Position numbers and translations under genes: made by a program | Source: Peptococcaceae bacterium UBA5356 | GTDB lineage: Bacteria; Bacillota; Peptococcia; DRI-13; DTU073 | NCBI GenBank assembly: GCA_002407935.1 | Contig: DHPU01000007.1 | Span: 14,620 to 25,069, forward strand | Direction of reading: 5' to 3' | Length of the DNA stretch: 10,450 nt | Notes under the pieces: generated by a model | The model's input: the letters and a program-made list of their open reading frames with translations, nothing else | The model's database searches: none | What the model was told of the DNA's origin: nothing | In this document: positions 5,802 through 10,450 of the stretch, in pieces | Numbering within the stretch: position 1 is the stretch's first letter | Layout of the letters: the number at the start of each line of letters is the position of its first letter

Positions 5802-5831
5802 ATTATACTATAAATGTTCTCTTCATGTTCC
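5802..5831 (-). promoter_or_regulatory. Possible promoter of the RRM gene
   Basis: A perfect minus-strand TATAAT (5802-5807) lies in the nadD-RRM gap. The best -35 is weak, GGAACA, 18 nt upstream (3 of 6 matches). It overlaps the last codons of nadD. Confidence 0.35.
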
Positions 5832-6472
5832 TACTTATACAAGTTATTTTTATAAATATAATTTTCGACCTCTTCCGGTAAAAGATATTTAACAGTACGA
5901 TTATTACTAATTCTTCCCCGAATATCTGTAGAAGAAATGGCCATCGCCGGCACTTCCAAGGGAATAATTTTTTTCAGATGATGAACTGACAATTTTTTTA
6001 ATAATTTCTCCCTCAAGGCATCTAAATTAAAACCGGGTCTGGTCGCCGCAATAAAAGTACATCTGTCAAAAAGCCCCTCCACATCTTTCCAGGTTACTAT
6101 TTCAAAAATAGCATCAGCGCCCGTGATAAAAAACAATTCGCTTTCGTGATCCATTTTACTTTTAAAGTACCTGACCGTATCAATGGCATAAGATTCGCCC
6201 GGGCGATCCAACTCTACCCGGGATACTTCAAAATAGGGATTGGCAGCAGTGGCCAAGACCGTCATTAAGTACCGCTGCTCTTTACTGCTAATCTGTAACC
6301 CTAATTTATGAGGAGGACTGCCTGAAGGCACAAAAATAACCTTATCCAAAGAGAACTCCGATCTAGCCGCCTCTGCCGTCACTAAATGTCCTTGATGAAT
6401 AGGGTCAAAAGTCCCGCCCATCAATCCTATCCGTTTTTTTCTTTGCAAATGCATTAGCTCATGAGTGTCCAT
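5831..6472 (-). CDS. nadD: Nicotinate-nucleotide adenylyltransferase
   Basis: 213 aa from the preferred ATG at 6472. The enzyme joins nicotinic acid mononucleotide to AMP from ATP, giving deamido-NAD, the shared late step of NAD synthesis. The nucleotidyltransferase signature GGTFDPIHQGH is at residues 19-29, PSGSPPHK at about 49-56, and the C-terminal ISSTDIR at 179-185. The frame is open further to a TTG at 6508, but no ribosome binding site precedes that codon, while GGAG lies 5 nt before the ATG. The N-terminus is still about 13 residues longer than typical; a second ATG (residue 7) is possible. It is separated from proA by 216 nt holding a small plus-strand frame, so nadD probably has its own promoter. 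Confidence 0.95.
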   Translation of the reverse strand: MDTHELMHLQRKKRIGLMGGTFDPIHQGHLVTAEAARSEFSLDKVIFVPSGSPPHKLGLQISSKEQRYLMTVLATAANPYFEVSRVELDRPGESYAIDTVRYFKSKMDHESELFFITGADAIFEIVTWKDVEGLFDRCTFIAATRPGFNLDALREKLLKKLSVHHLKKIIPLEVPAMAISSTDIRGRISNNRTVKYLLPEEVENYIYKNNLYK

Positions 6473-6516
6473 AATTACTCCATTCAAATATAGTTTGTTG
6501 AGGAACAAGAAGCATT

Positions 6517-6546
6517 ATTCTACATATCTTACATAATATGAAGCAA
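6517..6546 (-). promoter_or_regulatory. Possible promoter of nadD
   Basis: Minus-strand TTGCTT (6541-6546), 18 nt, TAGAAT (6517-6522, 5 of 6). It would start transcription near 6510, about 38 nt before the preferred ATG. A weaker plus-strand pair (TTGAGG 6498-6503, 17 nt, TACATA 6521-6526) overlaps it and could serve the small gene at 6563. Confidence 0.35.
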
Positions 6547-6562
6547 AAAGAGGTGTGGAAAG

Positions 6563-6670
6563 ATGAAACGCTTACTGCATACCATCCTGAGATTCATCAG
6601 ATCCAGACTTTATTGGCTGGGCGGTCCTCATAGGCTCTTATATTATAAGCTACGTAATCTTTTTCGCTGA
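6563..6670 (+). CDS. Possible small, highly basic 35-aa protein
   Basis: A plus-strand frame in the proA-nadD gap, against the direction of every other gene here. The ATG at 6563 is preceded by AAGAGGTG at 7 nt, a strong ribosome binding site. The peptide begins MKRLLHTILRFIRSRLYWLG and continues with GPHRLLYYKLRNLFR to a TGA. It has nine Lys/Arg, two His and no acidic residue, with hydrophobic positions spaced as in an amphipathic helix. I do not recognise it. It ends 18 nt before the proA stop, facing it. It could be a small membrane-associated or nucleic-acid-binding peptide. A chance frame is possible at this length; the ribosome binding site and biased composition are the reasons to keep it. 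Confidence 0.5.
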   Translation: MKRLLHTILRFIRSRLYWLGGPHRLLYYKLRNLFR

Positions 6671-6688
6671 CGCAGACCTACTTACACA

Positions 6689-7945
6689 CTATTCCCTGAC
6701 CTGCCCCTGACCATAAATAATATGTTTGACCGTGGTCAACTCCTTCAAGCCCATCGGACCACGGGCATGAAGCTTTTGCGTACTAATCCCTATTTCGGCA
6801 CCAAACCCAAACTGAAAACCATCGGTAAAACGAGTAGAAGCATTCACATATACTGCTGCGGCATCAACATTTTGTAAGAATAAACGTGCCGTGCTATAGT
6901 TCTCCGTGATAATCGCTTCAGAATGCTTTGTCCCGTAACGACGAATATGCTCCATGGCCTCCTGGGAACTACTAACGACCTTAATTGCTAAGATCAGATC
7001 CAAAAATTCCACTTGATAATCTTCTGCACTGGCTGCTTTAACGTCGGGTACAAGCTCTCTGGTTAAGCTATCCCCTCTTAGTTCTACCCCTAAAGTAAGC
7101 AATTTAGCAGACACGGCAGGCAAAAATTCCCGCGCAACTTTTTCATGGACAAGCAAAGTCTCCGCAGCATTACAGACACCGGGGCGCTGCGTCTTAGCAT
7201 TAATAATAATTGCTTCCGCTATTTGTAGATTTGCTGCGCTATCTACATAAACATGACAATTGCCTATCCCTGTTTCAATTACAGGCACCGTGGCATTCTG
7301 CACAACAGCACGAATTAAACCCGCTCCTCCTCTAGGAATTAATACATCCAAATATTGATTCATTTTCATTAACTGCGTAGCCGTTTCTCTGCTGGTGTCT
7401 TCCACTAATTGGACACTACCCCTCGGTAACCCGACAGACTCGGCTGCACTGGCAATTACTTCGGTAATCGCTTTGTTGGAATTTAAGGCATCCGTACCGC
7501 CTCTTAAAATTACCGCATTACCTGCTTTCAGGCAAAGACCTGCCGCATCAGCCGTCACATTAGGCCTGGCTTCATAAATAATGCCAATCACTCCCAGCGG
7601 CACCCGCATTCTTCCGATTTGAATATCCTGAGCGCCTTTCCACATGCTCTCCACTTGACCAACGGGATCCGGCAAAGCAGCAATTGCGCGTAGCCCCTCT
7701 GCCATCTCTTTAATACGGGCGGAGGTTAAGCTCAAACGGTCTAATAAAGCTTTTCCCATCCCTCTTGCTTGGGCCTCCGCTACATCCTTTTCATTAGCCC
7801 TTAAAATCTCTTTTTCCTGCTTCTCCAAAGCAGACGCCATGACCAATAAGGCTTGATCTTTTAGCGCTGTAGATAGCGTACCTAACTTAAACGCCGCTTC
7901 TTTCGCTAATTCGCCTTTCGTACGTAATTCCTCATTCAGTAGCAC
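6689..7945 (-). CDS. proA: Gamma-glutamyl phosphate reductase (glutamate-5-semialdehyde dehydrogenase)
   Basis: 418 aa, the usual ProA length. It reduces gamma-glutamyl phosphate with NADPH to glutamate-5-semialdehyde, which cyclises to pyrroline-5-carboxylate, the second step of proline synthesis. The aldehyde dehydrogenase fold is clear: GVIGIIYEARPNVT at about 118-131, the LKAGNAVILRGG segment at about 139-150, and catalytic Cys258 in PGVCNAAETLLVH. The C-terminal GPMGLKELTTVKHI block is also standard. The start is a GTG at 7945 with GGGGGG 7 nt upstream. It follows proB by 30 nt with no terminator, so the two are co-transcribed; ProB and ProA are thought to pass the unstable phosphate between them. 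Confidence 0.97.
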   Translation of the reverse strand: MLLNEELRTKGELAKEAAFKLGTLSTALKDQALLVMASALEKQEKEILRANEKDVAEAQARGMGKALLDRLSLTSARIKEMAEGLRAIAALPDPVGQVESMWKGAQDIQIGRMRVPLGVIGIIYEARPNVTADAAGLCLKAGNAVILRGGTDALNSNKAITEVIASAAESVGLPRGSVQLVEDTSRETATQLMKMNQYLDVLIPRGGAGLIRAVVQNATVPVIETGIGNCHVYVDSAANLQIAEAIIINAKTQRPGVCNAAETLLVHEKVAREFLPAVSAKLLTLGVELRGDSLTRELVPDVKAASAEDYQVEFLDLILAIKVVSSSQEAMEHIRRYGTKHSEAIITENYSTARLFLQNVDAAAVYVNASTRFTDGFQFGFGAEIGISTQKLHARGPMGLKELTTVKHIIYGQGQVRE

Positions 7946-7975
7946 CCCAAATCCCCCCTTCTTTATTACCTTGTT

Positions 7976-9109
7976 TCAGCTGTATCCTTTTAAAGTCAAG
8001 TTATCCCGGTGAATTACCTCATCATAATCTTTATGTCCCAACAGCTTTACTATCTCCTTGCTCTGACAGCCCATAATCTTTTTAATTTCAGAGGAAGTAT
8101 AATTGACTATTCCCCGGGCTATTTCCCCAGTCTGACCCATAATACTAAGCACACAGCCCCGTTCAAAATCCCCCTCAACCCGAGTAACGCCACTAGGAAG
8201 AAGACTTTTCCCTTTTTCCACAAGTGCCTTTTCCGCTCCCATATCCACATATAAATGTCCTTCTGCTTTTGAAGCATAGGCAATCCAAGCTTTTCGAGAA
8301 TTAATCCGATGATCCCGGGGTAAAAAAAGCGTCCCGGGGTTCTCTCCTTGCATAATTACTCTCATAACTCCCTCCCGAGAACCATTAGTCACAATCATCG
8401 GTATCCCGGAATCAGTAGCAATCCTGGCCGCCTGAATTTTAGTCACCATTCCGCCGCTTCCCAGCTTAGTACCAGGTTTGCCAGCCAATTTTCTAATTTC
8501 CGGAGTCAATTTTTCTACCACTTTAATCAATTGTGCTGCGGAATTTTTACGGGGATCTGCCGTATATAACCCCTCAATATCCGAAAGCAGAACTAATAAA
8601 TCTGCATCAATCAGCCCTGCGACCAAGGAAGCTAAAGTATCATTGTCCCCAAATTTAATTTCCTCAAAGGCTACTGTATCATTTTCATTAATAATCGGTA
8701 CAACGCCAAGCCTTAAAAGAGTTAATAACGTATTCCGCGCGTTTAAATATCTTTCTCTATTGGTTATATCCTCTCTGGTAAGCAGCACCTGTGCTACAGC
8801 TTCTCCATATTCGCCAAAAAGCTTCTCATACATATGCATAAGAATGCCTTGCCCAATTGCCGCTAAAGCTTGTTTTTCAGGAATGGTTTTCGGCTTTTCT
8901 TTTAACCCCAGTTTTCCCATCCCCGCCCCTACAGCCCCAGAGGTAACCAAGATAACCTCAATGTCCTGATGCCTTAAATCAGCTAGTTCCCTCACTAGTC
9001 GTTCCAACTGTTCTAAATTAAGTTTTCCCGTAGTATGAGTCAAGGTGCTAGTACCCACCTTCACCACTACACGTTGAATCCCCTGCCAAAACGTTGTTTC
9101 TTTTTTCAT
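7976..9109 (-). CDS. proB: Glutamate 5-kinase with PUA domain
   Basis: 377 aa. It phosphorylates glutamate on its gamma carboxyl, the committed step of proline synthesis and the usual point of proline feedback control. The amino-acid kinase domain shows VVVKVGTSTL (about 13-22), SGAVGAGMGKLG (about 57-68), INENDTV and KFGDNDTLA (about 140-160), and GSGGMVTK (about 218-225). The C-terminal part from about residue 280 is a PUA domain, as in the longer E. coli-type enzymes; shorter ProB forms lack it. The ATG at 9109 has AAGGGG 8 nt upstream. It starts 12 nt after the stop of the HlyD-like gene. I see no T-box or other leader control element in front of it, since that space is occupied by coding sequence. 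Confidence 0.97.
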   Translation of the reverse strand: MKKETTFWQGIQRVVVKVGTSTLTHTTGKLNLEQLERLVRELADLRHQDIEVILVTSGAVGAGMGKLGLKEKPKTIPEKQALAAIGQGILMHMYEKLFGEYGEAVAQVLLTREDITNRERYLNARNTLLTLLRLGVVPIINENDTVAFEEIKFGDNDTLASLVAGLIDADLLVLLSDIEGLYTADPRKNSAAQLIKVVEKLTPEIRKLAGKPGTKLGSGGMVTKIQAARIATDSGIPMIVTNGSREGVMRVIMQGENPGTLFLPRDHRINSRKAWIAYASKAEGHLYVDMGAEKALVEKGKSLLPSGVTRVEGDFERGCVLSIMGQTGEIARGIVNYTSSEIKKIMGCQSKEIVKLLGHKDYDEVIHRDNLTLKGYS

Positions 9110-9121
9110 AAACCAATCCCC

Positions 9122-10345
9122 TTAAGATTCATCCTCAACTTTTACCTTAGTACTATCTTGGATTTGCTCTAATGAGCTAATGATTACCTCTTCTTCCTCC
9201 GCTAGCCCTGCCCTTATCTCCTGCCAATCCGCGCTCTCTAAACCCTTTTGTATTTCTCGCCGAACGGCCAACCCCTCCTCATAAACAAAAACAACACTTT
9301 TACCGTTTACTTCCGTTACTGCCTCCAAAGGTACAGTTAAAACCTCCGGTTTAGCTTCCAATAAAATATGGACATTCACACTAAAACCAGGCTTTAATTC
9401 TTCCGCTTTTTCTTCCAAGGTTATCTGCACTTTTACTTTATTTTCAGAGCCTAAAGCCGTCTGTTCAACCTCCGCCTGTGGCGCTATTTGAGAGACACGC
9501 CCTTTAAACACTTTTTCAGGGAAAGCTTCACTATAAATTTCTACTTCTTGACCATTCTGTACTTTCAGGGCATCTTTTTCGCTAAGCGAAGCAACTACCT
9601 CTAAGGAAGCAGTTTGACCTATACTAAAAAGCGTATTGCCTTTGCGCACCGCTTCACCGTTTTTTGCCGCCATTTTCAGTATCGTACCTTCCAAAGGGCT
9701 GGTGACTACCGTAGCCGCCAATTGTTCCCTGGCCGTCTGAACGGCTAAACGTCCTCTGTTTACCTGACTTTCCAAGGTATTTAAATTAATAGACACAATC
9801 TGATTTTCAAGATTAGCTACTTCTAGTTTAGCAACTTCTACATCTCGCAAAGAAACAGCCCCCAAATTATAAAGCTCCTCTACCCGCGGCAAATTTTTAC
9901 GGAGATCATCCCTTTTTGTCATCAGAAAAACCTTATCACTCACTGCTTGTAAGTAATCACCTTGCAACACAGCCAGTCGGTTCTCCGCCTCGCCCAGTTT
10001 AACCAGTGCCTGACTGTTATCCAGCAAAAGAACAACTTCTCCCATCGTTACTTTAGCACCTTCTGTTTTCCTGGTTTCCTTCACTAACGAAGTCGTTTTC
10101 GCCGCTACATCCCGTTGCTTTATACACTGAAGAATTCCAGAAGTCCGAATTATAGCCGTCAAATCCTGTTTTTTTACCTTAGCTACCTTTACAACTGGAA
10201 CAAACGAACTTTTATCTACTTGTTGCTGCCATATATAAAAACAAGAAAAGATAATAGCCAATCCTACTATTACCGCAATCAAGGCTATTATAAACTTTTT
10301 CTTACCCGCTCTGAATTTTTCCTGTATTTTACATTGTGACCTCAA
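9122..10345 (-). CDS. HlyD/RND-type membrane fusion protein (efflux adaptor)
   Basis: 407 aa. One N-terminal membrane helix (about residues 18-39) follows a basic stretch (RAGKKK). Next come a barrel-sandwich segment, a long helical hairpin rich in Ala/Leu/Glu (about 108-210) and the second half-lipoyl strand (TVVTSPLEGTILKMAAKNGE). A beta-barrel region (about 255-340, with LKPGFSVNVHILLE) and a C-terminal membrane-proximal domain (VPLEAVTEVNGKSVVFV) follow. This is the order of MacA/AcrA-type adaptors, which link an ABC or RND pump to its partner. No pump gene is in the window; it may lie beyond 10450. The start is a TTG at 10345 with GGAGGG 6 nt upstream; no ATG is better placed. The gene is 12 nt upstream of proB, which implies one transcript. 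Confidence 0.9.
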   Translation of the reverse strand: MRSQCKIQEKFRAGKKKFIIALIAVIVGLAIIFSCFYIWQQQVDKSSFVPVVKVAKVKKQDLTAIIRTSGILQCIKQRDVAAKTTSLVKETRKTEGAKVTMGEVVLLLDNSQALVKLGEAENRLAVLQGDYLQAVSDKVFLMTKRDDLRKNLPRVEELYNLGAVSLRDVEVAKLEVANLENQIVSINLNTLESQVNRGRLAVQTAREQLAATVVTSPLEGTILKMAAKNGEAVRKGNTLFSIGQTASLEVVASLSEKDALKVQNGQEVEIYSEAFPEKVFKGRVSQIAPQAEVEQTALGSENKVKVQITLEEKAEELKPGFSVNVHILLEAKPEVLTVPLEAVTEVNGKSVVFVYEEGLAVRREIQKGLESADWQEIRAGLAEEEEVIISSLEQIQDSTKVKVEDES

Positions 10346-10411
10346 AAAATTCCCTCCGCTCTCGGTCTTCCGCTAAATCTCTTCCTTCTTAAAATATACT
10401 TGTCTTTACCT

Positions 10412-10440
10412 ATTATATAATTATCCGCGCAAAAAGAAAA
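10412..10440 (-). promoter_or_regulatory. Possible promoter of the HlyD-like gene and proBA
   Basis: A perfect minus-strand TATAAT (10412-10417) lies about 67 nt before the TTG start. The -35 region is T-rich without a good TTGACA match, so the call is weak. The remaining bases 10346-10450 hold no visible gene. Confidence 0.35.
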
Positions 10441-10450
10441 TACATAGTAT

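Noticed and set aside
6473..6508. TTG start of nadD at 6508
   Set aside because: No ribosome binding site precedes it, while GGAG precedes the ATG at 6472; the added residues are not part of the known family.
8478..8969. Plus-strand frame of 163 codons inside proB
   Set aside because: It is antisense to conserved kinase motifs of proB, and its peptide is a typical shadow composition with no recognisable domain.

Overview
The window suggests a low-to-moderate GC Gram-positive bacterium of the Clostridia, possibly a Peptococcaceae/Desulfitobacteriales-type lineage. Supporting signs are strong GGAGG-type ribosome binding sites, frequent TTG/GTG starts, a proB-proA-nadD-yqeK-rsfS order typical of Firmicutes, an RRM-only small RNA-binding protein, and rho-independent terminators. 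The exact genus is inference. Almost every gene lies on the minus strand, so transcription runs from right to left.

Right part (10450 to 4428): an HlyD/RND-type membrane fusion protein (10345-9122) is followed 12 nt later by proB and then proA, the first two steps of proline synthesis. After a short gap holding a possible tiny plus-strand gene (6563-6670) come nadD (NAD synthesis), a separately terminated RRM protein, yqeK (HD-domain Ap4A hydrolase family) and rsfS (ribosome silencing factor). The yqeK and rsfS reading frames touch or overlap.

Middle (4427 to 3353): an 8-bp tandem repeat lies 3 nt upstream of a perfect TTGACA-17-TATAAT promoter that should drive a tRNA-Ala(GGC) gene with encoded CCA. 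Eight nt past the CCA lies a complete HUH (Y1) transposase element of the RAYT type, bounded by 22-bp inverted repeats. Its other end abuts putP (Na+/proline symporter). putP has no ribosome binding site and lacks about the first 8-10 family residues, so the element seems to have cost putP its native 5' end. The element carries a hairpin over the transposase ribosome binding site. It also carries a plausible internal promoter whose transcript would start inside the hairpin and escape that block. The strong tRNA promoter, with no visible terminator behind it, would instead make read-through RNA that folds the hairpin.

Left part (1825 to 1): after the putP terminator there is a promoter and a likely three-gene minus-strand run. 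It consists of a 140-aa protein of unknown function with a C-terminal membrane segment, a lipoprotein joining a copper-amine-oxidase-N-like domain to a four-motif DnaJ-type zinc finger, and the start of a gene cut by the window edge whose N-terminus resembles a Tad/pilin-like membrane protein. This run is the least understood part of the window.
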